A DNA stretch of 64,000 nucleotides from Elusimicrobia bacterium GWA2_62_23 (GCA_001799635.1 MGTV01000021.1:33694-97693), one strand, 5' to 3'. Positions 25,063 to 33,675 are shown, numbered from the stretch's first letter. The notes: generated from the sequence alone by a model not told the origin. Numbers and translations are program-made.

Positions 25063-26684
25063 CAGAGGATGAAGTCCGTGGAGAGGAATTTGGACTTGCG
25101 GCCGCGCAGGATGCCGCGGATGAGCTTCTTGTTGGCGTCGGAGTCCTTGGCCGCCACCAGCGAACGGATGGAGAAGGCCCGCAGCGCGTCGGAGACCGAC
25201 AGCGTGCCTTCGGCCGAATCCTTGCGGCCGGTGAACGGGAACACGTCGGGGCCGCGCTGGCACTGGCTGTTCACGTTGACGCGGCAGACCTGGTTCACCA
25301 GGGTGTCGAGCATGGGCGCTATCTTCTCCATGTCCCTGCCGAAAACGCTCACCTGCTGGCCGAAATTGGACTCCACCACGTACCGCAGCGGCTCCCTGAC
25401 GTCGGAGAACGGCACCACCGGGATCACCGGGCCGAACTGCTCCTCCTTCCAGAGACGCATCCTGGCGTTCACGGGGTAGAGCACGGCCGGGTACACGAAG
25501 TTGCCGTTGGCCAGCCCGCCGCTCTCGTTGATGACCTTCGCTCCGTGCTTCTTGGCGTCGGCTATGACCTCCGCCAGGTACGGCACCTTGTCGTCCTCGG
25601 GCAGGGGGGTGATCTTCACCTTGGGTTCCCAGGGCATGCCCAGCTTCAGGGCTTCCAGACCGGTCACCAGCTTCTCTATGAACTCGCTCTGCACCGAGCG
25701 GTGCACGAAGAGGATCTTGAGGGCGGTGCAGCGCTGGCCGTTGTAGGAGAGCGCGCCGGTGAGGCATTCCGAGACCGCCAGGTCCACGTCGGCGTCGGGC
25801 AGGATTATGCCGGCGTTCTTGGCGTCCAGGCCCAGCACGCAGCGCAGGCGGTGGGGGGCCGGGTGCTGCTGGCGCAGGATGTCGGCCACCTTGCTCGAAC
25901 CGATGAACGCCAGCACGTTGACCTTGCCGGTCTTCATGAGGGGCCCTATGATCTTGCGGCCCTCGCCGTAAAGGGTGTTCACCACGCCTTTCGGGAAGGA
26001 GTCGCGGAAGGCCTCCAGCAGCGGGCGGTGCAGCAGCACGCCGTACTTCGGCGGCTTGAACACCACGGTGTTGCCCATCAGCAGGGCGGGGATGAGGGTG
26101 GTGAAGGTCTCGTTGAGCGGGTAGTTGTACGGGCCCATGCACAGCACCACGCCGAGCGGCGCGCGCTTGATCTGGGCTATGATCCCCTGGGTCACGGACA
26201 GGCGCGAGGAGTTGCGGTCCAGGTCCTTCAGGGCGGCGACGGTGTCGGCTATGTATTCCACCGTGCGGTCGAATTCCTTGGCCGAATCCTCGGCGGATTT
26301 GCCGATCTCCCACATCAGGAGGTTCACCACTTCGGCGCGCCGCTCCTTCATGCGCCACACGAACTCCTCCATGTGGGCTATGCGGGCCTCCACGCTGAGC
26401 GTGGGCCAGAGGCCCTTGCCCTCGTCGTAGGCCTTGGCGGCGGCGTCCAGGGCCTCCAGGGCTTCTTTCTCCGTCATCAGCGGGTAGGAGCCGAGGCGGA
26501 CCCGCTCCGGGCCTTTAGCGCCCGCCAGGCTGACCGGCGACAGTACTTCGTGGCGAGGCCCCGGCCAGGGCTTTATGCGGCCGTTCACCAGGTACTCCTT
26601 CTGCTCCAGCGGGGCGAGCTTCGCTCCGGCGGGGACGGTTTGCGCCCCCGGGAAAATGGACATCACCTTTTCCGCTATTCTCAT
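25062..26684 (-). CDS. Aldehyde dehydrogenase, GapN-like (non-phosphorylating glyceraldehyde-3-phosphate dehydrogenase type)
   Basis: A 540-residue NAD(P)-dependent aldehyde dehydrogenase. [28 protein letters not shown], the catalytic Cys in [10 protein letters not shown] and the C-terminal [19 protein letters not shown] resemble GapN, which oxidises glyceraldehyde 3-phosphate straight to 3-phosphoglycerate and makes NADPH. Where GapN has the general-base Glu in LELGGK, this protein reads LGLDAK, so that Glu is replaced by Gly. It has an N-terminal extension relative to the usual 475-residue GapN. The substrate is inferred. Confidence 0.75.
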   Translation of the reverse strand: MRIAEKVMSIFPGAQTVPAGAKLAPLEQKEYLVNGRIKPWPGPRHEVLSPVSLAGAKGPERVRLGSYPLMTEKEALEALDAAAKAYDEGKGLWPTLSVEARIAHMEEFVWRMKERRAEVVNLLMWEIGKSAEDSAKEFDRTVEYIADTVAALKDLDRNSSRLSVTQGIIAQIKRAPLGVVLCMGPYNYPLNETFTTLIPALLMGNTVVFKPPKYGVLLHRPLLEAFRDSFPKGVVNTLYGEGRKIIGPLMKTGKVNVLAFIGSSKVADILRQQHPAPHRLRCVLGLDAKNAGIILPDADVDLAVSECLTGALSYNGQRCTALKILFVHRSVQSEFIEKLVTGLEALKLGMPWEPKVKITPLPEDDKVPYLAEVIADAKKHGAKVINESGGLANGNFVYPAVLYPVNARMRLWKEEQFGPVIPVVPFSDVREPLRYVVESNFGQQVSVFGRDMEKIAPMLDTLVNQVCRVNVNSQCQRGPDVFPFTGRKDSAEGTLSVSDALRAFSIRSLVAAKDSDANKKLIRGILRGRKSKFLSTDFIL

Positions 26685-26697
26685 GGCCGCCTCCAGT

Positions 26698-28629
26698 TCA
26701 GAGTATCCTGCCGAAGAAAACTTTCTTGCCGTTCACCAGGGCGCCGTGCTTCACCTTGGCGAAGTCGGCCCCGAACTTTTCCTTGAACGAGACTTCCCGG
26801 ACCGAATTGCTGTCGCCGGTGGCCTCGATGAGCTTGCCGGCGCCCGAATACAGCATCACGTGGGTGATCAGGCCGGGCTTGGCCGCGTCGGCGGAGAAGA
26901 TGAGGTCGGCCGGCTTGAGCTCTCCGTTCGGGACGCGGCGCGAGGCCGCGTATTGGTCGCCGGCGTTGCGCGGCACGTCCAGCCCCCAGGCGCGGTAGGC
27001 CAGGTTCACCAGGCCGGAACAGTCTATGCCCCAGGCGGAGCGGCCGCCCCAGTAATATTTATCGCCGAGGAAAAGGCGCGCCGTATCCAGGATCCTGGCG
27101 CGCAGGGTTTCCGGTTTGGCCGGCTGCGGCAGCGGGTTGAGGTGTTTGGCCTGGAGCACGGCCGTTTCGCCCCCGGGCAGCAGCACGCGCGCGCCGGCGG
27201 CCCCGGTGCCCAGCACCCGCACTTTCACCCCCATGGAAACGTCGGCCCCGTCCGTTTTGACGGTCTTGCTGCGCACTACCGCCGTGGGCGGCAGCGGCAG
27301 GCTGAAGGTGAGGGCGTCCAGCGGCAGCCAGCCCTCGTAGGGGGCCAGGGTCCTGCCGTCGGATTTGAGGCTGGTCTGCTCCACGGCCCGCGCCCGGGCC
27401 CAGGTTCCGGCCACTTCCAGGAGTTCCACCCGCTCGTTGGCCAGCAGCTGGCTTTCTATGAGCTTGCCGCGCTCCGCGCCGTCTGCGGGGGGCATGGAAT
27501 AAAATTCCGCCATGCCGCTCTTTACGGCCAGCAGCCGGTTGAGGTCCCTGGCCAGCACATAGGAGGTGCCGTACTTGTTCTTGAGCCAGGCGGCCGCGAA
27601 TTCGGAACGCTTATAGATCCGCTCCACGGTCTTGTCGTCGGGGGCCGCGGGGTCGTTCACTATCACGTCGCCTTTGGCCGTGAAGCCGGTGACGGCCATC
27701 AGGTGGCCCTTGGTCTTCTTGAGGGGGGAGTTCTTGAGTTCGTCCGGACCGAAGGTGACGCTGACCACCACCGCCGCGCCCGCCTCCAGAAAATGGCGCA
27801 GCTCGTCGAAGGAGTTGAGCCGGGTGAGGATGGCGTAAACGCCTCGGGCGCCGGCGTGGGCCGTGTTGAAGAACCAGTTGCCGTAGATATTGGCGGCCGG
27901 GTCCAGCACCGCGGCCGCCGTCTCCAGCGGGTCCGCCTTGAGGCCCAGCCCGGCGAAGGCCATGCTCATGGAAACGGGGCTGCAGATGTCTCCCGAATAG
28001 TTCACCTGCAGCGCCATCTGGGAACAGGGCGGCAGCTGCGCTTTGAAAGGCTTGAACCTGGCCGGCACGGCCGCGGCGGAAGGGTCGTAGGGTGCGGTGG
28101 AGTCCGTGTAGGAGGCGGCGGCCAGGCGCAGCACCGGAGGTTCGGAGCCGCCGGTCAGCGTCACCCGGTAGCGCAGGGCGGAGGCCTTGGCCTTCAGGCG
28201 CAGAATGTCCACGTCCATCCGGCCGAAGTCGTTCTCCTGGGCGCCGGCGCTGCCGCGGGTCCGTGCCGGGGAGAAGCTGCCGAAGCTGAACCACGGGCTC
28301 CAGCCCGCCTTGGTTTTTACCTGGGCTTCTGCCTCCAGGGCCCCGCCGCCGGGAAAAACGGCGTCGGCCGAGAGCAGCAGATTGTCGAAGGGGAAAACCG
28401 AGGCCAGCTCCGGCGAGGTCAGCACGGCCGGCCGGCTGGAGTCTTCCACCCGGAAGGCGCCCTCGGGAAAGGCGGCCGGCGCCAGGTTCTTAACGGAGGC
28501 GTCGGTGAAATCGCCGGGCAGGAAGTGCACTACGGTCCAAGAGCGGGGCAGCGGCCCGGGGAGGGCCAGGGAGTCTGTTCTAGCGGTCATAATTGCCAGT
28601 CCTATTAAAAGTATTGTCCGGGGTTTCAC
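26698..28629 (-). CDS. Secreted double cysteine peptidase: C39-like domain plus NlpC/P60 domain
   Basis: A 643-residue protein. A signal-like segment ([15 protein letters not shown]) is followed by a beta-rich N-terminal region, then a papain-like C39-type domain with Cys in [17 protein letters not shown], His in [11 protein letters not shown] and VNDPAAP. SH3-like strands come next, and an NlpC/P60 domain ends the protein with Cys in [17 protein letters not shown] and His in [10 protein letters not shown]. NlpC/P60 enzymes cut peptidoglycan stem peptides. The GTG at 28629 was chosen because it gives the signal peptide; ATG 28590 is the alternative. Confidence 0.78.
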   Translation of the reverse strand: MKPRTILLIGLAIMTARTDSLALPGPLPRSWTVVHFLPGDFTDASVKNLAPAAFPEGAFRVEDSSRPAVLTSPELASVFPFDNLLLSADAVFPGGGALEAEAQVKTKAGWSPWFSFGSFSPARTRGSAGAQENDFGRMDVDILRLKAKASALRYRVTLTGGSEPPVLRLAAASYTDSTAPYDPSAAAVPARFKPFKAQLPPCSQMALQVNYSGDICSPVSMSMAFAGLGLKADPLETAAAVLDPAANIYGNWFFNTAHAGARGVYAILTRLNSFDELRHFLEAGAAVVVSVTFGPDELKNSPLKKTKGHLMAVTGFTAKGDVIVNDPAAPDDKTVERIYKRSEFAAAWLKNKYGTSYVLARDLNRLLAVKSGMAEFYSMPPADGAERGKLIESQLLANERVELLEVAGTWARARAVEQTSLKSDGRTLAPYEGWLPLDALTFSLPLPPTAVVRSKTVKTDGADVSMGVKVRVLGTGAAGARVLLPGGETAVLQAKHLNPLPQPAKPETLRARILDTARLFLGDKYYWGGRSAWGIDCSGLVNLAYRAWGLDVPRNAGDQYAASRRVPNGELKPADLIFSADAAKPGLITHVMLYSGAGKLIEATGDSNSVREVSFKEKFGADFAKVKHGALVNGKKVFFGRIL

Positions 28630-28752
28630 TGGGGGTTTCCATAACGCGTTCGCCCAGCGGGGCGGCGGCGGTTCCGGCCGTCGTATCGGAATAATCGTAT
28701 CAAAATAAAAAAGCGGTGTCATAAGGTATCTGGGCCGCCTTCCAGCGGGGGC

Positions 28753-28781
28753 TTGGCTAAAGGCCCCACTTTTGGGATAAT
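28753..28781 (+). promoter_or_regulatory. Promoter of the chalcone-isomerase-like gene
   Basis: TTGGCT (28753-28758), a 17-base spacer and GATAAT (28776-28781), about 45 bases before the start codon. Sequence match only. Confidence 0.55.
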
Positions 28782-28826
28782 AACCTTCTTGCCGCATCCT
28801 GAGGCGGCCGTTATATAAGGAGCCCT

Positions 28827-29387
28827 ATGAAAAAGTTAGCCCTCACGCTGATCCTCGCCCTGCCCTGCGGCCTTGCCGCCGCCGGCACCGAAATGACCCT
28901 CAAGGGGGTGACCATGCCCGGTACCGCCCTCGTGGAGAACAAGCCGCTCGTGCTCAACGGCGTGGGCCTGCGCACCAAGGTGGTGTTCAAGGTTTACGTG
29001 GCCGGCCTCTACCTGGAGACGCCTTCCTCCGACGGCATGGCCATCTCGGCCTCCGACCAGCTCAAACACATAGAACTGGTCTTCCTGCGCGCCGTGGACG
29101 GGGCCGACGTGGCCAAGGCCATCTCGGATGGCTTCACCAATAACGCCGGCATGTCGCTTTCCGCGCTGAAGGACCGCATAGCTAAATTCGAAAAGCTTAT
29201 CCCCAGCGTTAAAAAGGGCGACAAGCTGTCGTTCACCTATAATCCCGGCACCGGCGTGGTGATACGGGCCGACGGCCGGGCCCTCGGCGTAATAGAGGGC
29301 AAGGACTTCGGCGACGCGCTGATGCGCGTCTGGCTGGGGCCCAAGCCTTCCGACAAGGCGCTGCAGAACGGCCTGCTCGGCCGCTAA
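28827..29387 (+). CDS. Chalcone isomerase-like secreted protein
   Basis: A 186-residue protein with a signal peptide (MKKLALTLILALPCGLAAAG) and a good ribosome site (AAGGAG). LNGVGLRTKVVFKVYVAGLYLE and the C-terminal RVWLGPKPSDKALQNGLLG are typical of the bacterial chalcone-isomerase-like family (PF16036), which is thought to bind fatty-acid-like ligands in the periplasm; no flavonoid chemistry is implied. It begins a plus-strand run that continues with PAP2, an amidase-like gene and a kinase. Confidence 0.85.
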   Translation: MKKLALTLILALPCGLAAAGTEMTLKGVTMPGTALVENKPLVLNGVGLRTKVVFKVYVAGLYLETPSSDGMAISASDQLKHIELVFLRAVDGADVAKAISDGFTNNAGMSLSALKDRIAKFEKLIPSVKKGDKLSFTYNPGTGVVIRADGRALGVIEGKDFGDALMRVWLGPKPSDKALQNGLLGR

Positions 29388-29412
29388 GCGTCTTCGCCGG
29401 ACCGCCCCGCTC

Positions 29413-30240
29413 ATGCTTTCCTTGCTGCCGCTCTTAGCCCTCTCCAGGCTTTGCCTGGGGGGGGTGGCGCTTTTCCTGCTGGCCTGCGCCGCGCTCTGCC
29501 CGCGCTGCCGGGCGGCGGAGGGCGGGCGGTTCGTGAAGGAAACGCTGTCGGCCGCTGGCTCCGTGGTCACGGCCCCGGCGCGGCTGGACAGGACTTCGGC
29601 CTGGTGGGCGGGCGGCCTTGCCGCGGGCGGCCTGCTGGTTTACGCCCACGACGGGCAACTGCGGCACCTGGCCGGCCGGAACCGCTCGGACCTGAACGAC
29701 GACCTGGCTTCGGGCCTGGAGAAGTTCGGCAACGGCACTTATGAGCTGAGCCTGCTGGGCCTTTATGGCGGGCTCTGCTATCTTTTTAACGGCCGTGAAG
29801 GGCTGACCACCTCGGGTCTGGCCCTGCAGAGCTTCCTGGCGGCCAACGCGGCCGGAACGCTGGTTAAATATTCCGCCGGCCGGGCCAGGCCCTACGCCGA
29901 GGACGGTAAACGGCGCTTCACCCCTTTCCGGTTCAAGAGCGCGCGCACCTCCTTTCCTTCCGGCCACACCACCAGCGCCTTCGCGGTGGCCTCAGTTTTC
30001 TCCCGGCGCTGCGCGTCACCGGCCGTGGGAATAAGCGCCTACGCCCTGGCCGCCGGCACCGCCCTGCAGCGCGTCTATGACGACAAGCATTGGGCCTCAG
30101 ATGTTTTCGCCGGGGCCGTCCTGGGCACGGCGGTAGGCCGCTGGATCGCCGACCCCGCCAGGAAAGGCCGCCCCTCGGCCATGCTGCTGCCGGTTTACTC
30201 GCGCGATTATTCCGGCGCGGCGGCAGTTTTCGCCTTTTAA
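29413..30240 (+). CDS. PAP2-family membrane phosphatase
   Basis: A 275-residue protein with hydrophobic segments and the three phosphatase signatures: KYSAGRARPY, FPSGHTTSAF and YDDKHWASDVFAGAVLG. Members remove phosphate from lipid phosphates or undecaprenyl pyrophosphate. The N-terminus, before the conserved domain, is about 60 residues and includes a signal-like segment. It ends 3 bases before the next gene. The substrate cannot be told. Confidence 0.85.
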   Translation: MLSLLPLLALSRLCLGGVALFLLACAALCPRCRAAEGGRFVKETLSAAGSVVTAPARLDRTSAWWAGGLAAGGLLVYAHDGQLRHLAGRNRSDLNDDLASGLEKFGNGTYELSLLGLYGGLCYLFNGREGLTTSGLALQSFLAANAAGTLVKYSAGRARPYAEDGKRRFTPFRFKSARTSFPSGHTTSAFAVASVFSRRCASPAVGISAYALAAGTALQRVYDDKHWASDVFAGAVLGTAVGRWIADPARKGRPSAMLLPVYSRDYSGAAAVFAF

Positions 30241-30243
30241 TTT

Positions 30244-30948
30244 ATGAAAACCATACTCATCACGCTACTGCTGGTCTCTCCTGCCGCCGCCCAGATCCCG
30301 GACAAACCCGCCGTGGTCTTTCAGCCGTCGCACCAGAGCGATACCGGGGAGAATTACAACGAAGCCCTTACCTGCGACGCCATAGTGCAGTACGCCATGC
30401 ACACCCCGCCTTATTACGACGAACACAAGGTCTGGAGCTATTTCCAGCCCGGCCTGCACCACGCCGATACCGGCACCAACACCCTCAAGGCCCATACTAC
30501 GGCCTTGGAGAACGGCAAGCTCTCCGGCTACGCCTGGGAACTTCAGCGTTCCAACGAAATAGCGCCGGTGGTCTTCATAGGCGTGCACAATAACGGCGGC
30601 ACCAACCGTCACGCCGTCTGGGGCTACATCCACGACGGCGACGCGCTGGAGGCCCAGAACCGCCGCCTTTCGGATATCCTGATAGAGGAGATAGCGCGCG
30701 CCACCGACCTGGAGAACCGCGGCACCCACCTGGACAGCTCCACCGGCCGCAACGACTACCGCTGCGCCGCCACCGGGCGCCTCGCTTTTTACAGCGTGGA
30801 TGAGAACGTGAACCGGGCGCCTTACCGGGTGCTGCTGGAGATAGGCGACATAGACAAGAGCCGCTCTTTCCTGCTGGACGAAGGGGCCCGGCGGGCCATA
30901 GGAGCGGCCATAAAAAAAGGCTTGCAAAGGTTCCTTGAAGGTAAGTAA
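30244..30948 (+). CDS. Divergent amidase-like secreted protein
   Basis: A 234-residue protein with signal peptide MKTILITLLLVSPAAA. The order FQPSHQSDTG, NYNEALTCDAIVQ, VFIGVHNNGGTNRHA and VLLEIGDIDKSRSF resembles the His, Glu, His and catalytic Glu positions of Amidase_3 enzymes, with the usual DPGH and SIHxNA motifs altered. It probably cleaves or binds peptidoglycan. The partner enzyme at 19469-21292 is the canonical form. Confidence 0.65.
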   Translation: MKTILITLLLVSPAAAQIPDKPAVVFQPSHQSDTGENYNEALTCDAIVQYAMHTPPYYDEHKVWSYFQPGLHHADTGTNTLKAHTTALENGKLSGYAWELQRSNEIAPVVFIGVHNNGGTNRHAVWGYIHDGDALEAQNRRLSDILIEEIARATDLENRGTHLDSSTGRNDYRCAATGRLAFYSVDENVNRAPYRVLLEIGDIDKSRSFLLDEGARRAIGAAIKKGLQRFLEGK

Positions 30949-30969
30949 AGTAGCAGCGGGGGTAGGGAT

Positions 30970-32097
30970 ATGCAGAAACTACAGGCTTCAGCGCTCGTCA
31001 TAGACGACGAGGATGAAATGCTCATGCTCTGCGCCGGCATAGTTGGCGAGCTGGTGGCTGAAGTAGTGACGGCCGATTCCTCGGCCGCGGCCCGGGCCGC
31101 TTTCCATAAAAAATCTTTCGACCTGGTGCTCACCGACATAAACATAGACTCCGGCGGCGACGGCGTGACGCTCGCCCAGGAGATCAAGAGCATCTCACCC
31201 GGCACCAAGGTCATCATGATGACCGCCGACCCTACCCTGGAGAACGCTATAGGCGGGCTCAAGTCCGGCGCGTCCGACTACATCATAAAACCCTTCAGTA
31301 TCGAACACCTGTCCAGCGTGGTGCGGGCGGTCTTCGAAAAGGCGGCGCTTTCTTCGGAGCTGCAGCGCGAGAAGGCCATGAAGAAGGAGCTCGAGGACGC
31401 CTACTCCCAGTTGAAGGCCAGCGACGGCGCCAAGGACGCCTTCCTGGGGCGGGTGAACCACGAGCTGCGCACCCCGCTGGCCATCGCCGTTACCTCCTGC
31501 GAACTGCTCTCGCCGCAGCTGCAGGGGGAACAAAAGGAATTATGCGCGAAAGTGGAAAAAGCCCTGAAGTGGCTGCAGCTGGAGATAGGGGAACTGCTGC
31601 TCTACAGCGGCCTGTTCAAAGGCGAGCTGAAGATAGAGAAGGCCCCGGCGGACCTCTGGGCCCTGCTGGAGGAAACTTCCGCCGGCCTTAAATTCATCTA
31701 CGAGGACATGGCCATTGCTGTGAACCTGGCCCGGGAGGGCGAGCCTTTCCCGGTGCCGGCCGACTCGCGCCTGATGGCCGAGGTGTTCCGGCAGCTGCTG
31801 GTGAACGGGGTGAAGTTCAACAAAAAGGGCGGCGCCATAAATGTCCGCGTCCGCTACGCTTCCGACCACGTCATGTTCTGGTTCTCGGATACGGGTCCGG
31901 GTGTGAAGGACGAAGTGCTGCCCCATCTGTTCGACAGTTTCTTCCAGGCCGCCGACTACCTGACGCGCGAGGTGGGGGGCATAGGCCTGGGCCTGGCCAC
32001 CGTGAAGCGCATAGTTGAGGCGCACGGCGGCGGGGTGGCCGCGCAGAAGAACCCCGGCGGCGGCATGCAGTTCTCGCTCTCCCTGCCGCGCGGCTGA
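30970..32097 (+). CDS. Receiver-histidine kinase hybrid (receiver at N-terminus)
   Basis: A 375-residue soluble protein. The receiver (residues 1-125) has VIDDEDEM, the Asp in LVLTDINIDSGGDG, Thr in MMTADPT and Lys in YIIKPFS. HisKA has its His in RVNHELRTPLAIA. The HATPase has LVNGVKFNKKG, DTGPGVKDEVL and GGIGLGLATVKRIVE. A ribosome site GGGGTAGGG precedes ATG 30970. The receiver-first order implies that it takes phosphate or a signal from another kinase. tRNA-Pro follows 39 bases downstream. Confidence 0.9.
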   Translation: MQKLQASALVIDDEDEMLMLCAGIVGELVAEVVTADSSAAARAAFHKKSFDLVLTDINIDSGGDGVTLAQEIKSISPGTKVIMMTADPTLENAIGGLKSGASDYIIKPFSIEHLSSVVRAVFEKAALSSELQREKAMKKELEDAYSQLKASDGAKDAFLGRVNHELRTPLAIAVTSCELLSPQLQGEQKELCAKVEKALKWLQLEIGELLLYSGLFKGELKIEKAPADLWALLEETSAGLKFIYEDMAIAVNLAREGEPFPVPADSRLMAEVFRQLLVNGVKFNKKGGAINVRVRYASDHVMFWFSDTGPGVKDEVLPHLFDSFFQAADYLTREVGGIGLGLATVKRIVEAHGGGVAAQKNPGGGMQFSLSLPRG

Positions 32098-32136
32098 TTG
32101 AACCAGGCCCCGGGTAATTTATACACTATCCGTCTT

Positions 32137-32207
32137 CGGGGCATGGTGAAATGGTATCACGCGTGCTTTGGGAGCATGAGTCCCGGGTCCGATTCCCGGT
32201 GCCCCGA
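32137..32207 (+). tRNA. tRNA-Pro (TGG)
   Basis: Acceptor CGGGGCA pairs with TGCCCCG. The anticodon stem CGTGC/GCATG holds loop TTTGGGA (anticodon TGG), and the T stem is CCGGG/CCCGG. The discriminator is A and CCA is not encoded. Confidence 0.95.
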
Positions 32208-32236
32208 TAAGATTTTCAGAACCGCGGCAAAATTTA

Positions 32237-32242
32237 TATAAT
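32237..32242 (+). promoter_or_regulatory. -10 box of tRNA-Gln
   Basis: A perfect TATAAT about 18 bases before the tRNA. The -35 region (TTTCAG at 17-base spacing) is weak. Confidence 0.45.
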
Positions 32243-32259
32243 AGTCCTGTCGGTCCTAT

Positions 32260-32333
32260 TCCGGGATGGTGTAACGGTAGCACGAGAGACTCTGAATCTC
32301 TTTGTCTAGGTTCAAATCCTAGTCCCGGAGCCA
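32260..32333 (+). tRNA. tRNA-Gln (CTG)
   Basis: Acceptor TCCGGGA pairs with TCCCGGA. The anticodon stem AGAGA/TCTCT holds loop CTCTGAA (anticodon CTG), and the T stem is CTAGG/CCTAG. The discriminator is G and CCA is encoded. Its last bases form the left copy of a 22-bp direct repeat that recurs at 33589-33610. Confidence 0.95.
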
Positions 32334-32334
32334 A
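32313..32334 (+). repeat. Left attachment-site-like repeat (attL) in tRNA-Gln
   Basis: A 22-base sequence beginning CAAATCCTAGTCCC and ending GGAGCCAA, spanning the T-loop to the CCA end of tRNA-Gln. An identical copy lies at 33589-33610. This is the arrangement left by tyrosine-recombinase integration at a tRNA. Confidence 0.8.
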
Positions 32335-32360
32335 GATTTGGTATACCTACTCAAGGTCAG

Positions 32361-32388
32361 ACAGCCTCCGAAAGGGGGCTGTTTTTTT
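32361..32388 (+). terminator. Terminator after tRNA-Gln, inside the island
   Basis: CAGCCTCC GAAA GGGGGCTG followed by seven T. It lies 28 bases past the tRNA end. Confidence 0.8.
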
Positions 32389-32466
32389 ATGCGTCAATAT
32401 GTGTCGCTATTTTGTATATTTGGGGGAAGATAGAAGAAGACTTGGTTTACGGGGGAGAGGCTTGTC

Positions 32467-33282
32467 ATGCAAAAGCTACGAGTATTGAGTTTAGTGGTGC
32501 TGCTTTCTGTTCCGTCTGCGTATGGGCAAATAGCAAGTACAAGACCTTATACATGGGATGATATCAGTTACTCTGCGGCGCTTGAACGGAATATCTTTCA
32601 ATGGAAAGATGCGAATGCAGTTGAAAGAGCTAGATATTTAGAGCTATTTCGTGTTGCCATTGAGTATTCGCTCCAGAACATGGGGAAACCTTTAAAAGAA
32701 CTTGATGCGCAGAAAACTGGACCGCATATGGAGTTTTATCAAATGACCCCAGAATTCACGGCATATTACTATCGTAAATATGGGGATTTAAAGAAATCGG
32801 CGGAGTGCTTGTATCGCTATTGGTTGAATTCGAATCATAACCCGGAATGGGCACATCCGGATAGTAGTCCATATGAGCCAGTTCTATACGCATACGAGGA
32901 AGCTGGGTTGTATAAAGAGAAATCTGAATTCTATTCCCAAGCTTATCCCGATTTTATGAAATGGCTGGCAGCAGGGACAGATGTCAAACTACTGAAAAGC
33001 AATTTCTCGAAATACAAAAAGATGTGGCCGGAACATGCCGAGCGCTATCTCTCATTTAAAAGTAATTGGCGCAGAGCCGAAGCGCTTGCAAAAACAGGAA
33101 AACCCAAGGGGCTCGATTCTGATGTGCAGAACCATGAGTGGTTCTATAGTGAGAAACAGGAAGAGGTTTTAAAAGCTTTGGAGTATTACCAGAAACACAA
33201 GGTCAAATTCATGCTTGAGAATGCTTTAAAACATAAAGACCCTGCAATAGTTGAAAAAGCAAAGCACTATCTTGAAAATTAA
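32467..33282 (+). CDS. Secreted protein of unknown function (island cargo)
   Basis: A 271-residue protein with a clear signal peptide (MQKLRVLSLVVLLSVPSAYG, cleavage near residue 20) and a ribosome site (GGGGGAGAGG). The mature part is helical and rich in Tyr, Lys and Glu, with AIEYSLQNMGKPLKELD, YYYRKYGDLKKSAECLYRYW and KALEYYQKHKVKFMLENAL, somewhat like helical-repeat (TPR/SEL1-style) proteins. I do not recognise the family. It is the only gene of the island and is much AT-richer than its neighbours, which fits horizontal transfer. Confidence 0.7.
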   Translation: MQKLRVLSLVVLLSVPSAYGQIASTRPYTWDDISYSAALERNIFQWKDANAVERARYLELFRVAIEYSLQNMGKPLKELDAQKTGPHMEFYQMTPEFTAYYYRKYGDLKKSAECLYRYWLNSNHNPEWAHPDSSPYEPVLYAYEEAGLYKEKSEFYSQAYPDFMKWLAAGTDVKLLKSNFSKYKKMWPEHAERYLSFKSNWRRAEALAKTGKPKGLDSDVQNHEWFYSEKQEEVLKALEYYQKHKVKFMLENALKHKDPAIVEKAKHYLEN

Positions 33283-33414
33283 TAGGAAGGTTTAGGTCGC
33301 CAATTTACTTGTCTTTTGCGCAAAGCGCAAACAGTTCCGTAGTCGCTACACATGCGCAGGGTTCCAATAGCCATTCTTTCAATTGCTGCGCAAGTTCGAG
33401 CACTGTAGACTCAA

Positions 33415-33463
33415 CGGAGCCAGCTTTTAAAAACCCCCGTAAGGGGGTTTTTTGCTGGCTCCG
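33415..33463. terminator. Terminator nested in a larger hairpin
   Basis: Core AAACCCCC GTAA GGGGGTTT plus TTT, flanked by the perfect arms CGGAGCCAGC (33415-33424) and GCTGGCTCCG (33454-33463). The left arm repeats the acceptor end of tRNA-Gln (CGGAGCCA). It can terminate the island gene. The stretch 33283-33414 before it shows no gene, only a TTGCGC AAA GCGCAA hairpin. Confidence 0.75.
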
Positions 33464-33609
33464 GGACAGCGGGCCATAATGATGGCCCGCGTTGGGATTT
33501 GAAAGGCGGAGCTTCGAGGCCAGCAGGCCGCAGAAGCGAGCCGGGGTCGCGGGCGCCGACGCGCGACGGCGCGGAGGCGACCCGTGACCAAATCCTAGTC
33601 CCGGAGCCA
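33456..33609. repeat. Nested palindromic structure at right end of the island
   Basis: TGGCTCCGGGAC (33456-33467) pairs with GTCCCGGAGCCA of attR (33598-33609), and GGATTTG (33495-33501) pairs with CAAATCC (33589-33595). Inside lie three hairpins: 33469-33490 (GCGGGCCAT AATG ATGGCCCGC), 33511-33537 (GCTTC...GAAGC with GGCC/GGCC inside) and 33544-33583 (GGGTCGC...GCGACCC around GCGCCG/CGGCGC). It folds like a multi-branched RNA or a single-stranded recombination site. Confidence 0.7.
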
Positions 33610-33610
33610 A
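33589..33610 (+). repeat. Right attachment-site-like repeat (attR)
   Basis: An exact 22-base copy of the tRNA-Gln 3' end found at 32313-32334. The upstream tRNA body is missing here, so only a tRNA fragment remains. Confidence 0.8.
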
Positions 33611-33615
33611 ATTTT

Positions 33616-33640
33616 AAAGCCCCCTGTTCGGGGGCTTTTT
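33616..33640 (+). terminator. Probable original terminator of tRNA-Gln
   Basis: AAAGCCCCC TGTT CGGGGGCTTTTT, six bases past the right repeat. It would sit right after the tRNA if the island were removed. Confidence 0.8.
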
Positions 33641-33675
33641 ATTTATAATAGTCCCTAGAAACGCATGGAGGCACG

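Larger units (their letters stand above)
32313..33610. mobile_element. 1.3-kb island inserted at tRNA-Gln, no integrase
   Basis: The stretch between two perfect 22-bp copies of the tRNA-Gln 3' end. Its central part is clearly AT-richer, with different codon use (many AGA, ATA and TTA codons), from the GC-rich flanks. It holds one terminator, one secreted-protein gene, a strong hairpin and a nested palindrome at the right end. No recombinase is encoded, so it is a remnant or depends on an enzyme elsewhere. The terminator that probably served the tRNA before insertion now lies outside, at 33616-33640. Confidence 0.75.

Noticed and set aside
22435..25479. A very long plus-strand open frame (over 1000 codons) antisense to the kinase and nth genes
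   Set aside because: It is a by-product of high GC at third codon positions. Its product has no recognisable motif, while the minus strand encodes clear kinase and glycosylase domains.
25063..26358. Upstream extension of nth through the aldehyde dehydrogenase gene
   Set aside because: It is antiphase shadow of the dehydrogenase. The nth domain begins at 25062.
32119..32334. Minus-strand open frame across tRNA-Pro and tRNA-Gln
   Set aside because: It only reads tRNA sequence backwards.
33456..33609. Integron attC site
   Set aside because: The core GTTRRRY/RYYYAAC pair is not present in the right places, and no integron integrase is in the window.
33305..33610. Minus-strand 101-codon frame across the right end of the island
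   Set aside because: Most of it is the nested palindrome and terminator read as protein. The first 35 codons look slightly protein-like, but there is no ribosome site or family match.
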